From assembly GCF_000496835.1 (NCBI RefSeq), contig NZ_KI543236.1, positions 1,176,589 to 1,240,588 of the forward strand: a DNA stretch of 64,000 bases, read 5' to 3'. Below are positions 47,237-57,329 of the stretch, in pieces; the first letter of the stretch is position 1, and every line of letters begins with the position of its first letter. Under the pieces are notes generated by a model. The model was not told the DNA's origin. It did not search any database and saw only the letters and a list, made by a program, of their open reading frames with translations. This DNA is from Thalassobacillus devorans MSP14 (GTDB lineage: Bacteria; Bacillota; Bacilli; Bacillales; Halobacillaceae). The position numbers were made by a program, and so were the translations under genes.

Positions 47237-48766
47237 ATGTCATTTGATCAAACATTACAAGAGCGAGTAGAAAAAATCTCCCAGGGTGGAGCTGAAAAAT
47301 ATCACACTAAAAATAAAGAAAAAGGTAAGATGTTTGTACGGGAACGTCTTGCCCTGCTTTTTGACAATGGAATGGACATAGAGGATGCTTTTTTCGCCAA
47401 CTGTATGGATGACTCCCTGCCTTCTGATGGGGTGGTCACCGGAATTGGTGAAATAAACGGGCAAAAAGTTTGTGTGATGGCCAATGACTCCACAGTCAAA
47501 GCAGGTTCCTGGGGAGCAAGGACGGTAGAGAAAATCATTCGTATCCAGGAAACAGCATTAAAGCTTCAAATTCCGATGCTTTATCTGGTTGATTCAGCGG
47601 GTGCAAGGATTACCGATCAAGTAGAAATGTTCCCGGGCAGAAGGGGAGCAGGAAGGATATTTAACAATCAAATCAAATTATCCGGCAGGGTTCCACAGGT
47701 CTGTTTATTATTCGGTCCTTCCGCTGCCGGAGGCGCGTACATACCTGCGTTTTGTGATATTGTCGTCATGGTAGACGGAAATGCTTCCATGTATTTAGGT
47801 TCACCAAGGATGGCGGAAAAAGTGATCGGCGAGAAGGTCACACTCGAAGAAATGGGTGGGGCGAAAATGCATTGTTCTGTTTCCGGATGTGGAGATGTAC
47901 TGGCAAAATCTGAAGAAGAAGCAATTGCTTATGCAAGAGACTATATGAGCTACTTCCCTGCCAATTATACTGCTGCTCCAAAAGTTGCAGAAGCAAGGGA
48001 ACCTGCAGAAAGCGACAAGTCTATTCATGATTTGATTCCGGAAAACCAAAATGCACCATTTGATATGTATCAATTCATCGATCGGTTGATTGATGAGGAT
48101 TCCTTCTGTGAAATCAAAAAATTATTCGCTCCGGAACTCGTGACGGGCCTTGGCCGGATTGATGGCCGTACCGTCGGCATCATCGCCAACCAGCCAAGAG
48201 CAAAAGGCGGGGTGTTATTCCCGGATTCCGCTGATAAAGCGGCTAAATTCATTCAACTATGCGACGCCTTCAACATACCGCTGCTATTCCTTGCTGATAT
48301 CCCAGGCTTTATGATCGGTACAAGGGTGGAGCGGGCAGGTATCATCAGACATGGTGCGAAAATGTTGTCAGCTATGAGTGAGGCGACCGTGCCAAAAATT
48401 TCCGTAATTGTACGAAAGGCGTACGGCGCTGGATTATATGCCATGGCCGGTCCGGCATTTGAGCCGGATTGCTGCCTGGCTTTACCAAGCGCACAAATAG
48501 CTGTTATGGGACCGGAAGCGGCGGTCAACGCTGTCTATGCAAATAAGATAGCAGAATTACCAGAAGAAGAACGTCCGGCATTCATCAAAGAAAAACACGA
48601 AGAGTATAAAGAAAACATCGACATCTACCGGTTAGCTTCGGAAATGGTGATTGATGCCATCGTACAGCCAGATGAACTGAGAAAGGAACTGATCAAGCGT
48701 TATGACACATATGCCTCCAAAGAGGTAACCTTCACGGAGCGGAAACATGGCGTGTACCCAGTATAA
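47237..48766 (+). CDS. yngE: Acyl-CoA carboxylase carboxyltransferase subunit (YngE type)
   Basis: The 509-residue beta subunit of a biotin-dependent acyl-CoA carboxylase: KGKMFVRERLALLFDNG, VDSAGARITDQVEMFPG, GPSAAGGAYIPAFCD, DIPGFMIGTRVERAGIIRHG and KAYGAGLYAMAG. With the biotin carboxylase and carrier it should convert methylcrotonyl-CoA to methylglutaconyl-CoA. It is the last gene of the operon. Confidence 0.95.
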   Translation: MSFDQTLQERVEKISQGGAEKYHTKNKEKGKMFVRERLALLFDNGMDIEDAFFANCMDDSLPSDGVVTGIGEINGQKVCVMANDSTVKAGSWGARTVEKIIRIQETALKLQIPMLYLVDSAGARITDQVEMFPGRRGAGRIFNNQIKLSGRVPQVCLLFGPSAAGGAYIPAFCDIVVMVDGNASMYLGSPRMAEKVIGEKVTLEEMGGAKMHCSVSGCGDVLAKSEEEAIAYARDYMSYFPANYTAAPKVAEAREPAESDKSIHDLIPENQNAPFDMYQFIDRLIDEDSFCEIKKLFAPELVTGLGRIDGRTVGIIANQPRAKGGVLFPDSADKAAKFIQLCDAFNIPLLFLADIPGFMIGTRVERAGIIRHGAKMLSAMSEATVPKISVIVRKAYGAGLYAMAGPAFEPDCCLALPSAQIAVMGPEAAVNAVYANKIAELPEEERPAFIKEKHEEYKENIDIYRLASEMVIDAIVQPDELRKELIKRYDTYASKEVTFTERKHGVYPV

Positions 48767-48784
48767 TAGACTCCAATAAATCAA

Positions 48785-48824
48785 AAAACCCCGGACTTCT
48801 ATGACAGGAAATCCGGGGTTTTCG
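48785..48824. terminator. Bidirectional terminator after yngE
   Basis: AAAACCCCGGA/TCCGGGGTTTT with a 16-nt loop. It also closes the minus-strand operon that ends at 48826. Confidence 0.92.
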
Positions 48825-48825
48825 T

Positions 48826-49131
48826 TTAGCCGCTTTGTGTTTCTTTATGAAGTGTCGCTTCTTTTATTGCGCGTTTGCGCGCTTCACTTTGCAGCCTGTT
48901 TTTTTGTCGTTGGATTCTTTCGTCTCGCTTTAATCCAGCAAGGTAAAGTTCGTCCTTTTTCAACTTATATTTTTGCTTTGCACTGGAGAGTACCCGGGGT
49001 GACTTTTGCTTAGAATGGGATCCTCCCACTTTTTTCTTATCGGCAAGCAGAGTCCCGACTATGAAACTGCCGAGAATGACAGAACCGATTGCCCCGGCGC
49101 CACCTGAAGATTTGGTTTCTGCTTTGCTCAT
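48826..49131 (-). CDS. Small basic protein, unknown, third gene of the DUF948 operon
   Basis: A 101-residue basic protein. It has a Gly-rich hydrophobic stretch (GAGAIGSVILGSFIVGTLLA, about 11-30) that may be a weak membrane anchor, and a long Lys/Arg-rich helical tail. It overlaps the upstream DUF948 gene by 4 bp, so it belongs to the same transcript. I do not recognise the family. Confidence 0.75.
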   Translation of the reverse strand: MSKAETKSSGGAGAIGSVILGSFIVGTLLADKKKVGGSHSKQKSPRVLSSAKQKYKLKKDELYLAGLKRDERIQRQKNRLQSEARKRAIKEATLHKETQSG

Positions 49132-49577
49132 GCTGAAATTTCATCCTTATTGATATCTTTTAAAGCTTTACGTTTTTCTTTAAAGTAATATCCTAATGCA
49201 ATAGCTCCATATAAGCCGCCAAGATCCTGTCGTGTTGTCGTATCTTTACCTTCCTTTGTGTCTTTTTTCATTGCCATCGTGACATCTACCAGGGAAGAGG
49301 TCAGTTTACGAGAAGATTCACCGATATCCCCGACAATATAGAAAAGCGGACTTAACGCTTCAATCTTTTTATTGACATCTGCCAGGGTAGCATTACTGTT
49401 GTTTAGTAATTGCCCGGTTTCCTTCATGACCTCATCCAATTGATCCGGTAGTCTATCCACTGTCTTATCCACGCTATTCAGGACACTTGATAAATTGTTC
49501 AAGGTACGTGCTAAAAAGATAGAACCGATTAAAACTCCAATGCCTATAATTAATACTCCGATACCTACTAAATCCAC
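49128..49577 (-). CDS. DUF948 family protein (YtxG-like), copy 2
   Basis: A 149-residue protein with an N-terminal membrane span (IGVLIIGIGVLIGSIFLA) and a long helical region (NLSSVLNSVDKTVDRLPDQL) with the DUF948 spacing of Asn/Asp heptads. B. subtilis YtxG of this family is a sigma-B general-stress protein. It lies 17 bp after copy 1 (49595). Confidence 0.88.
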   Translation of the reverse strand: MDLVGIGVLIIGIGVLIGSIFLARTLNNLSSVLNSVDKTVDRLPDQLDEVMKETGQLLNNSNATLADVNKKIEALSPLFYIVGDIGESSRKLTSSLVDVTMAMKKDTKEGKDTTTRQDLGGLYGAIALGYYFKEKRKALKDINKDEISA

Positions 49578-49594
49578 TGTTCATCCCTCATTTC

Positions 49595-50032
49595 TTAATG
49601 ATTGTACTGGTGCCTGTCACCTGATTTGTCTGATCTTTTCCATTTTGCGTATGTGTTTGTAATAGCTTCTCCCCATCTTACCGCCTTGATAATCTTGTCA
49701 TTATGCTTGTTGGTATGATAGGTGAAGTTATCCGTGGCCTTATTTAACCCATGATTCAGATTGTCGACAGAGTCACCAACATTTTGAAGTGATTCAAATA
49801 ATCCGTTGGTAGAGTCGATCTTATGGTTGATGTCTTCAGCTAAGTAATTGGACTTGTTGATCAGGTGTTCTGATTCCTTCGTAATTCCATTCATTTGGGT
49901 TACCAGATTATCAACTGTCCCATCCAGGCTTTTCATAGATTTATTGACACTGACCAATGTTTTTACAATGAAAGCGACAACCAGGGCAAAAGACAGGGCC
50001 ATGATAAAAATACCAATATAAACTAATTCCAT
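49595..50032 (-). CDS. DUF948 family protein (YtxG-like), copy 1
   Basis: A 145-residue DUF948 protein: N-terminal span (IGIFIMALSFALVVAFIV) and a helical domain (SMKSLDGTVDNLVTQMNGIT, NSTNGLFES-type repeats). The start follows AGGAGGTGAAGAGAACCG. It opens a three-gene operon behind a sigma-B-type promoter. Confidence 0.88.
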   Translation of the reverse strand: MELVYIGIFIMALSFALVVAFIVKTLVSVNKSMKSLDGTVDNLVTQMNGITKESEHLINKSNYLAEDINHKIDSTNGLFESLQNVGDSVDNLNHGLNKATDNFTYHTNKHNDKIIKAVRWGEAITNTYAKWKRSDKSGDRHQYNH

Positions 50033-50059
50033 CGGTTCTCTTCACCTCCTAAGTTACCA

Positions 50060-50085
50060 CTTCCCTAATCTATGAGCGTCAAAAC
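50060..50085 (-). promoter_or_regulatory. Sigma-B-type promoter of the DUF948 operon
   Basis: On the minus strand, GTTTTG (50080-50085), a 14-bp spacer and GGGAAG (50060-50065). It lies 28 bp before the first gene and matches the general-stress consensus, in line with sigma-B control of ytxG in B. subtilis. Confidence 0.72.
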
Positions 50086-50195
50086 TGCTTTCGACGTAAA
50101 AGGACAACTATGTTTCCTTCTTATTATATGATGGTTAACAAGCAGGTGAAAGGGGGTAGATAAATATAAGAGACTCAGTTTAAAGGAGGAAAACT

Positions 50196-51029
50196 ATGAT
50201 GTCATATATGAAACAACTAATTAAAGAGTTTCAGAATGATGATGTACCTGTTCTGGCAGCAGCACAGGCCTACCATTACTTACTTGCAATTGTACCGATG
50301 CTGATCCTGTTATTTTCTATTATCCCATTTCTCGGAATCGAACCTAACCAGGCAGTCAGCTTTATGAAAAATGTGCTGCCTCAGGAAACTGCCTCTGCTT
50401 TACAAGAGAATATCATCAGTGTGGTATCTAAACCGAATGGAGGATTATTGACGATTGGTATCATAGGTACGATATGGTCAGCCTCCAACGGGATCAACGC
50501 TTTCATCAAAGCTTCAAATACAGCTTATAATGTCGAGGAAACCCGTTCATTCATAGTGGTCAGATTGCTTTCCATCGCACTGACCTTCGGCATGATCCTT
50601 GCTATTGTAGTAGCATTAGTGCTTCCGGTTTTCGGACAAGTCATTCTTGATTTCATTAAAAGAATATTATTCATACCGGATCAGCTCATGATACTTTTGG
50701 AGGTAGCGCGCTGGGTAGTCAGTATTTTGGTCATGAGTGTAATACTGATGTTGTTATACCGTTTTGCCCCTAATCGCGAGTTACCATTTAAAGAAATCAT
50801 GCCTGGAGCAATTATCACTTCTGTTTTATGGATGTTGATCTCGCTGGCATTTTCTTTTTATGTAAGTAATTTCGGCAGCTATTCTGCAACATATGGAAGC
50901 CTGGGCGGGTTGATCATTCTAATGATATGGTTCTTCCTAACCGGCTTGATTCTTGTGGTAGGAGCGGAAATAAATGTTGTCTATCATCGTAAAAAACACG
51001 GGTTAACACAAAAATCAGAAGCCATTTAA
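50196..51029 (+). CDS. YihY/BrkB-family membrane protein
   Basis: A 277-residue membrane protein with six hydrophobic helices. The YihY signatures are VLAAAQAYHYLLAIVPMLIL, WSASNGINAFIKASNTAYN and LGGLIILMIWFFLTGLILVVG with the GAEINVVYH end. It is related to YfkH of B. subtilis. The old ribonuclease BN name is wrong for this family; the function is unknown. The start follows AAAGGAGGAAAACT. Confidence 0.92.
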   Translation: MMSYMKQLIKEFQNDDVPVLAAAQAYHYLLAIVPMLILLFSIIPFLGIEPNQAVSFMKNVLPQETASALQENIISVVSKPNGGLLTIGIIGTIWSASNGINAFIKASNTAYNVEETRSFIVVRLLSIALTFGMILAIVVALVLPVFGQVILDFIKRILFIPDQLMILLEVARWVVSILVMSVILMLLYRFAPNRELPFKEIMPGAIITSVLWMLISLAFSFYVSNFGSYSATYGSLGGLIILMIWFFLTGLILVVGAEINVVYHRKKHGLTQKSEAI

Positions 51030-51035
51030 GTTTTA

Positions 51036-51073
51036 AAAAAAAGCCATTGCAGCAGCTGCAATGGCTTTTTTCA
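51036..51073. terminator. Bidirectional terminator between yihY-type gene and queE
   Basis: AAAAAGCCATTGCAGC/GCTGCAATGGCTTTTTT, a near-perfect palindrome. Confidence 0.93.
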
Positions 51074-51079
51074 TCGGCT

Positions 51080-51808
51080 TCAAACCCCTCTTTTATTGCC
51101 CCATACCAAAGCATGGAGCTGGGGGAGGACGCGGACACGGTTCAATTTGGATGATGCCATCACCTGAGCGACCAGCCACTCATATTTTTGTAATAACTTA
51201 AGAGCGATTTGGCTATCATCGGTTTCTTCCAAATCATCATTACCGACCTGAAGGTAAAAGGGCACCTCCTGATAACGGGCATGAACGGAAGCGGCATAAT
51301 CCAGATCCTGCTGGTTAAAAATCACCACTTTTAGACTGGTGTGATTCAACCGGTCATTTTCTGTCAGCTGATTAATGATACCATCAAGTTCGTCCCAATC
51401 TGTATTCATACCAGAGCTTGGGGGTTTCGGGGAGATGGTGAGGTCATCTATTGCCAGGAACCATTCCTGCCAGCGGCTGCCCTGGGTTTCCAGAGCAACC
51501 TCGATTTGCTTCGCTTTCAGCTTACCGATCAATTCGTCCAGGTAAGGGAACAGCGCGGGGTTGCCGCCTGAAATAGTGACATGATCAAAGTTTTCTCCAC
51601 CGGCCTTTTGCAGTTCATTTAGAACCTCATCGGCATCCATCCGAGTTATTTCCTCTTTGGCACTCCCGTCCCAGGTGAAAGCCGAATCACACCACAAACA
51701 GCTATAATCACACCCCGCTGTACGAATGAACATTGTTTTTCTACCGACTACCATGCCTTCTCCCTGAATGGTGGGACCGAAAATTTCCAAAACGGGAAGC
51801 TTAGGCAT
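51080..51808 (-). CDS. queE: 7-carboxy-7-deazaguanine synthase QueE
   Basis: A radical-SAM enzyme making 7-carboxy-7-deazaguanine from carboxytetrahydropterin, on the route to preQ0 and queuosine. The 242 residues start [19 protein letters not shown]. The Fe-S motif is Cys33-x3-Cys37-x2-Cys40 (AGCDYSCLWCDS), and ISGGNPAL contacts SAM. It overlaps queD by 8 bp. Confidence 0.95.
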   Translation of the reverse strand: MPKLPVLEIFGPTIQGEGMVVGRKTMFIRTAGCDYSCLWCDSAFTWDGSAKEEITRMDADEVLNELQKAGGENFDHVTISGGNPALFPYLDELIGKLKAKQIEVALETQGSRWQEWFLAIDDLTISPKPPSSGMNTDWDELDGIINQLTENDRLNHTSLKVVIFNQQDLDYAASVHARYQEVPFYLQVGNDDLEETDDSQIALKLLQKYEWLVAQVMASSKLNRVRVLPQLHALVWGNKRGV

Positions 51809-52280
51809 TTTGCATCCACTCCCGTTTTACTTCTGCATAACTTGTCGGTGTTTCAAATAATTTCACAAATTCCACTCGTGTACCATCGCTTTCCTCCTGG
51901 AGTGCTGTTTCCATCTGCTCATAAATCCAGACCACCATGTTTTCAGCGGTTGTGTTCATAGCCGGTAGTGTGTCATTAAGGTAGCGATGGTCGAGATGGA
52001 TTTCTATTTGTTCTTTCCATATCTTCTTAATGTCCCCAAAATCGATGACGATTCCAATGTCATCCACATAACCGCTGATACCGAAGATCACTTTATAGGT
52101 GTGACCGTGAAGATTTTTGCATTTTCCCTCATAACAATGGAGGTGATGTGCAGCATCGAAAGTGAATTCCTTGCTGACCATGACCCTTTTGTTGTGGTAT
52201 TTCAATTGATGGCGTTTAATGTCTTCATCGATTTTTTGCAGGTTTTCTACGATGGTAAAACCATAATTGGACAGACTCAT
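51801..52280 (-). CDS. queD: 6-carboxytetrahydropterin synthase QueD
   Basis: Converts dihydroneopterin triphosphate to 6-carboxytetrahydropterin. The 159 residues contain [20 protein letters not shown] (zinc histidines and the catalytic Cys) and the next His of HGHTYKV, plus LDHRYLND and [10 protein letters not shown]. The N-terminal extension resembles that of Bacillus QueD. It overlaps queC by 4 bp. Confidence 0.95.
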   Translation of the reverse strand: MSLSNYGFTIVENLQKIDEDIKRHQLKYHNKRVMVSKEFTFDAAHHLHCYEGKCKNLHGHTYKVIFGISGYVDDIGIVIDFGDIKKIWKEQIEIHLDHRYLNDTLPAMNTTAENMVVWIYEQMETALQEESDGTRVEFVKLFETPTSYAEVKREWMQNA

Positions 52281-52945
52281 CTGATATCCGCTCCTTCACG
52301 CTCTTGTAGATACTTCCTCAGTCCCTGGTTACGAAGCTTACATGCCGGACATTCGCCGCACCCGCTGCCGATTACGCCATGATAGCAAGTCAGTGTATGG
52401 TCACGTACGAATTCGAAAGCACCGAGTTCATCAGCAAGCTTCCAGGTTTGTGCTTTATCAAGCCACATCAATGGCGTATGAATGACGAAAGATTCGTCCA
52501 TCGATAGATTCAATGTGACATTCAGCGATTTAATAAACACATCACGGCAATCAGGATAGCCGCTGAAGTCTGTTTCACAAACTCCGGTGATGATATGTTT
52601 CGCTCCAGTTTGTTGTGCTACAATTCCTGCGAATGATAAAAATAATAGATTTCTTCCTGGTACGAAAGTGGAAGGAAGGCTGCCATCTTTTCCATCCTCG
52701 ACATCCAACTCTTTATGTGTCAATGCATTAGGGGAAAGCTGGCTCAACAGGGACATATCAAGGACCCGATGGTTGACATTCAGTCTATCTGTGATCGCTT
52801 TAGCAACTTCCACTTCCTCTTCGTGACGCTGGTTATAATGAAAGGTTACTGCTTCAACTTCGTCAAAATGCTCCAGCGCCCAGAATAAACATGTTGTGCT
52901 ATCCTGGCCACCACTGAATACGACGACCGCTTTGTTATTTTCCAT
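52277..52945 (-). CDS. queC: 7-cyano-7-deazaguanine synthase QueC
   Basis: ATP-dependent ligase that makes preQ0. The PP-loop motif SGGQDS lies at residues 11-16. The zinc cysteines lie in [13 protein letters not shown] near the C-terminus. It is the first gene of queC-queD-queE, directly behind the preQ1 riboswitch. Confidence 0.96.
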   Translation of the reverse strand: MENNKAVVVFSGGQDSTTCLFWALEHFDEVEAVTFHYNQRHEEEVEVAKAITDRLNVNHRVLDMSLLSQLSPNALTHKELDVEDGKDGSLPSTFVPGRNLLFLSFAGIVAQQTGAKHIITGVCETDFSGYPDCRDVFIKSLNVTLNLSMDESFVIHTPLMWLDKAQTWKLADELGAFEFVRDHTLTCYHGVIGSGCGECPACKLRNQGLRKYLQEREGADIR

Positions 52946-53007
52946 AAAAAAATTCTCCTTTCCATTGAAAGAGAATTCTACTCACCCGGTTTTTGAATAA
53001 GATAAAC

Positions 53008-53079
53008 TAAAAAACCGCACCTAAGGGATAGGTACAGCTCCATCCTTAGTTTTTTATAGAGGGTGTAGCTAGAACCTCT
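53008..53079 (-). promoter_or_regulatory. preQ1-I riboswitch with transcription terminator
   Basis: The aptamer at 53079-53046 (minus strand) has the class I hallmarks: stem AGAGG/CCTCT, loop TTCTAGCTACA, an A-rich tail and the final CTAA that forms the pseudoknot. After it, CTAAGG can pair with CCTTAG (antiterminator), or GTACCTA with TAGGTGC to give a terminator followed by T6 (53014-53008). Ligand binding takes the CTAA, frees the terminator and shuts off queCDE. Confidence 0.95.
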
Positions 53080-53261
53080 CCTGCGGAAATAATTGCCCGC
53101 AGACTTTTATTAATTTTTGTTCGACCCTAGTATAACAGACGTATCCTGTGATGTCATTGTCAATATCTCTAATAGTATTGGAATCAGGGCTGACTTCTTA
53201 TATACTATAGGGGGGTTAGCCGCCAGGGGAATATACGAGAGAAAGAGGCAGAATAGAGAAT
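53080..53261. other. Divergent region between the riboswitch and the HExxH gene
   Basis: Holds the queC promoter (minus strand) and the leader of the HExxH gene. A TTGTCA (about 53157) and a run of six G (53212) are visible. No small RNA or operator can be named. Confidence 0.4.
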
Positions 53262-53825
53262 ATGAACAACCGGCTGCAAAAGAAAAAGATAAAAGAAATC
53301 GTTTATAGGACACTGGAGAAAATTGATATTTCACTTGATATACATATACAGACAACTCAAGTGAACATGATTTATGATTTTATTAAAAACCAATTGATTA
53401 TTGATGTAGACAGAATCAGAGAAGCACGTAATGAAATGATCACCCCTGTGCCATTGGAAGATTATATCAAAGCCTTAGTCCTGCATGAAGTGGGGCATTA
53501 TTTGGATCGGGATGCCTTATGGGCTTCAATTCCACGTGCCCTGGAGATTAGAAAGAAAAAAAGAGAGACCCCATATTTTGAACGTACAAAAGACCTCGAG
53601 TTATTCCAGGTGGATATAGAAGAACATGAAGTGGAATATACATTTGAAGAAACCGCATGGAATAATGCCGCTGTTTTAAACGAAAAATTTAACGTGGTGG
53701 GTCGGGATAGCTTTGAAAAGGTCAGATTCGAAAGCCTGTTGAGCTATACTGCAGTATATAACCGTGATTTATTGATTTACCAGGCATTACTGAAGCAAAA
53801 AACAGGCAAGCAATTGGCTGTATAA
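53262..53825 (+). CDS. Putative HExxH zinc metallopeptidase, unknown
   Basis: A 187-residue protein, not recognised by name. LHEVGHYLDRD carries His75-Glu76-x2-His79, the zinc and catalytic residues of gluzincins. A later Glu-rich helix (TFEETAWNNAAVLNEKF) resembles the third-ligand helix of ImmA/IrrE-type proteases. No signal peptide or membrane span, so cytoplasmic. The ribosome site before ATG 53262 is weak. It stands alone, with a terminator after it. Confidence 0.75.
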   Translation: MNNRLQKKKIKEIVYRTLEKIDISLDIHIQTTQVNMIYDFIKNQLIIDVDRIREARNEMITPVPLEDYIKALVLHEVGHYLDRDALWASIPRALEIRKKKRETPYFERTKDLELFQVDIEEHEVEYTFEETAWNNAAVLNEKFNVVGRDSFEKVRFESLLSYTAVYNRDLLIYQALLKQKTGKQLAV

Positions 53826-53840
53826 GCTGTATAAGAGGAA

Positions 53841-53875
53841 AGGTCCTGAACCAGTAATGTGTTCAGGACCTTTTT
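53841..53875 (+). terminator. Terminator after the HExxH gene
   Basis: Stem AGGTCCTGAAC/GTTCAGGACCTTTTT with loop CAGTAATGT. Confidence 0.92.
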
Positions 53876-53928
53876 GTGAGGTTATCCCGTTAACTTTAAT
53901 TCAATCTCCAGATTTTTCTCTGTATTGG

Positions 53929-55893
53929 TTAAGATAACGAAGCGGATTTGCCTAAAGCACGGATTTCATCCACAGCGTGCAGATTCTCTAAGGCGCTCAA
54001 ATCTCCAGAATCTTTATTTAAATAAGCGGATTTAATCGCTCTCCTCATCACTTTGGCATTCCTGGTCTTCGGCAAGTCGGATACGACATGGACGATCTTA
54101 GGGGCCAATGCCTTACCTAATTTATCATTAAGGTGTTGGCATATATCTTTAATTAATTCTTCCGATTTTTCATAATCAGGACGCAAAACGACGAAACCGA
54201 TAGCTTCCTGTCCCTTGACTTCATGGGGGATACCGATAACCCCAGCTTCTATAACAGCATCATGCTCAACGAGTACAGACTCGACTTCCGAAGGGCCAAG
54301 CCTTTTTCCTGCAACGTTCAGCACATCATCAGAGCGGCCTGTTATCGTATAAAAACCCTCCTCATCATGAATGACCCAGTCTCCATGAACCCATGTATCC
54401 TTGAAGCGGCTCCAGTATGCCTTTTCATAACGGTCATTTTCTTTATAAAAGCCGTTGGTCATGCCGACCCATGGCTGACGGAGAACCAGTTCACCGACAT
54501 CGTTTTTGACAGAGTTACCATTTTCATCATATACACCGACATCCATTCCTGGCAGAGCAGCATTGAATGAAACGGGATTAATCGGTTTCACCAGAACATT
54601 ACCGAATATACCACCGGAAATTTCCGTACCGCCTGAATAGTTGAAAATAGGGACTTTGGATTTCCCTGCGTGTTCGAATAACCATCGCCATGGTTCAGGG
54701 TTCCATGGCTCTCCGGTTGAACCGATCATTTTTAAAGAAGATAGGTTATGTTTTGCTATCCAGCTTTCTCCATGCTTCATCAATGAGCGGACCAGGGTAG
54801 GAGAGATACCAAGATGCGTGACGGTATACCGGTCGACTAGTTCCCACAAACGATCCGGCTCAGGATAATCCGGCGTTCCTTCGAAAATGACGATCGAAGC
54901 ACCGTTCACTAATCCTCCATAGACAAGGAATGGTCCCATCATCCAGCCCATATCTGTATACCAGAATAAAGTATCCTTGTGATTAACATCCATACATATC
55001 CCGGCATCGAATGCAGCCTTTATCGGAAAACCGCCATGGGTGTGCAGGGCTCCTTTCGGTTTACCTGTGGTTCCTGACGTATAGATGATCATAAATGGAT
55101 CATGCGCATAAGTTTCCTTTGCATTGTAATCGTTTTCATTTTTGAGCAAATCGTTCCAATCGACGTCGCGTGTATCATTCCATTCTATATCGCGACCGGC
55201 CCGGTCAACCACAATAATATTTTCCAAAGTTGAACATTGTTCAGCAGCGCGATCTGCTTCTTCCTTCATCGGTACTACTTTCCCCCGGCGATAAAAACCA
55301 TCTGCTGTAATGATTGCTTTCGATTCAGAAGCATTTACCCTGGTAGCGATCGCTTCTGATTTATAGCCTGAGAAAGCAGGGGAGAAGACGGCACCAATCT
55401 TTGAGACAGCAAGCATGGCGATCAAAGTTTCAGGGAGCATCGGCATATAGATGGTAACGACATCTTTTTCTTTGATGCCTAATTTCTCTAAACCGTGAGC
55501 ACATGCATTTACTTTTTTATATAAGCGATCAAATGTAAAAGTTTCTGTATCTCCGTTATCTCCTTCCCAATGAAGGGCCGCTTTATTTTTGGTTGCAGGG
55601 TTCATTGCCCACTTATCAAGGGCATTATGGACAACATTTATCTTTCCTCCGACAAACCAGTGGGGATATTTGATTCCTTGTGATAGGTCGAGGGTTTCTG
55701 TGTATGGCTCATACCACTCCACGTCAAGCTCGTTGACTGCTTCCTCCCAAAACCAGGAGATATCCTCGATCGATTGCTGATAAAATTCATCATAGGATTC
55801 AAACCCATGTTTTTTCATCCATTGATAAAGTCTTGTGGCTTGCTTTTGTTCTTCTGTAGGTGTCCAGGCAGGCTGTTGTGTAGTCAAAATCAT
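53929..55893 (-). CDS. Acyl-CoA synthetase (acetyl/acetoacetyl-CoA synthetase family)
   Basis: A 654-residue AMP-forming ligase with the Acs layout: YPHWFVGGKINVVHN, AMP motif MIIYTSGTTGKPKGALHTHG, TDMGWMMGP, FNYSGGTEISGG, HGDWVIHDEEGFYTITGR, DDVLNVAGKRLGPSEVE and the lysine segment LPKTRNAKVMRR. It activates acetate, acetoacetate or a related short acid. The yng-type operon in this window makes acetoacetate, which would suit it; there is no direct link. Confidence 0.88.
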   Translation of the reverse strand: MILTTQQPAWTPTEEQKQATRLYQWMKKHGFESYDEFYQQSIEDISWFWEEAVNELDVEWYEPYTETLDLSQGIKYPHWFVGGKINVVHNALDKWAMNPATKNKAALHWEGDNGDTETFTFDRLYKKVNACAHGLEKLGIKEKDVVTIYMPMLPETLIAMLAVSKIGAVFSPAFSGYKSEAIATRVNASESKAIITADGFYRRGKVVPMKEEADRAAEQCSTLENIIVVDRAGRDIEWNDTRDVDWNDLLKNENDYNAKETYAHDPFMIIYTSGTTGKPKGALHTHGGFPIKAAFDAGICMDVNHKDTLFWYTDMGWMMGPFLVYGGLVNGASIVIFEGTPDYPEPDRLWELVDRYTVTHLGISPTLVRSLMKHGESWIAKHNLSSLKMIGSTGEPWNPEPWRWLFEHAGKSKVPIFNYSGGTEISGGIFGNVLVKPINPVSFNAALPGMDVGVYDENGNSVKNDVGELVLRQPWVGMTNGFYKENDRYEKAYWSRFKDTWVHGDWVIHDEEGFYTITGRSDDVLNVAGKRLGPSEVESVLVEHDAVIEAGVIGIPHEVKGQEAIGFVVLRPDYEKSEELIKDICQHLNDKLGKALAPKIVHVVSDLPKTRNAKVMRRAIKSAYLNKDSGDLSALENLHAVDEIRALGKSASLS

Positions 55894-56011
55894 TTCCTCC
55901 TTTAAACCAAGAATATTCTGAATGTTCCACTTTCAATTATACCTGATTTGACACCTTTATTGAAATGGAATAGGCTAATTCCTGCTGGAGGGGGAATTAT
56001 AAGTAGAACAG

Positions 56012-56038
56012 GTTTGAATAATTAATTTAATAGGGTAT
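56012..56038 (+). promoter_or_regulatory. Sigma-B-type promoter upstream of sqdB
   Basis: GTTTGA (56012-56017), a 15-bp spacer and GGGTAT (56033-56038). The spacer is at the upper limit of the sigma-B range, and the distance to sqdB is about 130 bp. A second promoter-like TTGTCT-16 bp-TAATAT lies nearer the gene (56103-56131). Confidence 0.55.
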
Positions 56039-56150
56039 TGGGTTAATCGGTAAAGGAGTTGAAAAATTCCTTAACAAATTTTAAATATAATATCATTACC
56101 ATTTTGTCTCGAAAGAATGTTATTCTAATATGGAGTAATGATAAGGATGA

Positions 56151-57317
<1,167 letters not shown>

Positions 57318-57329
57318 GGAGCCGCCGTT

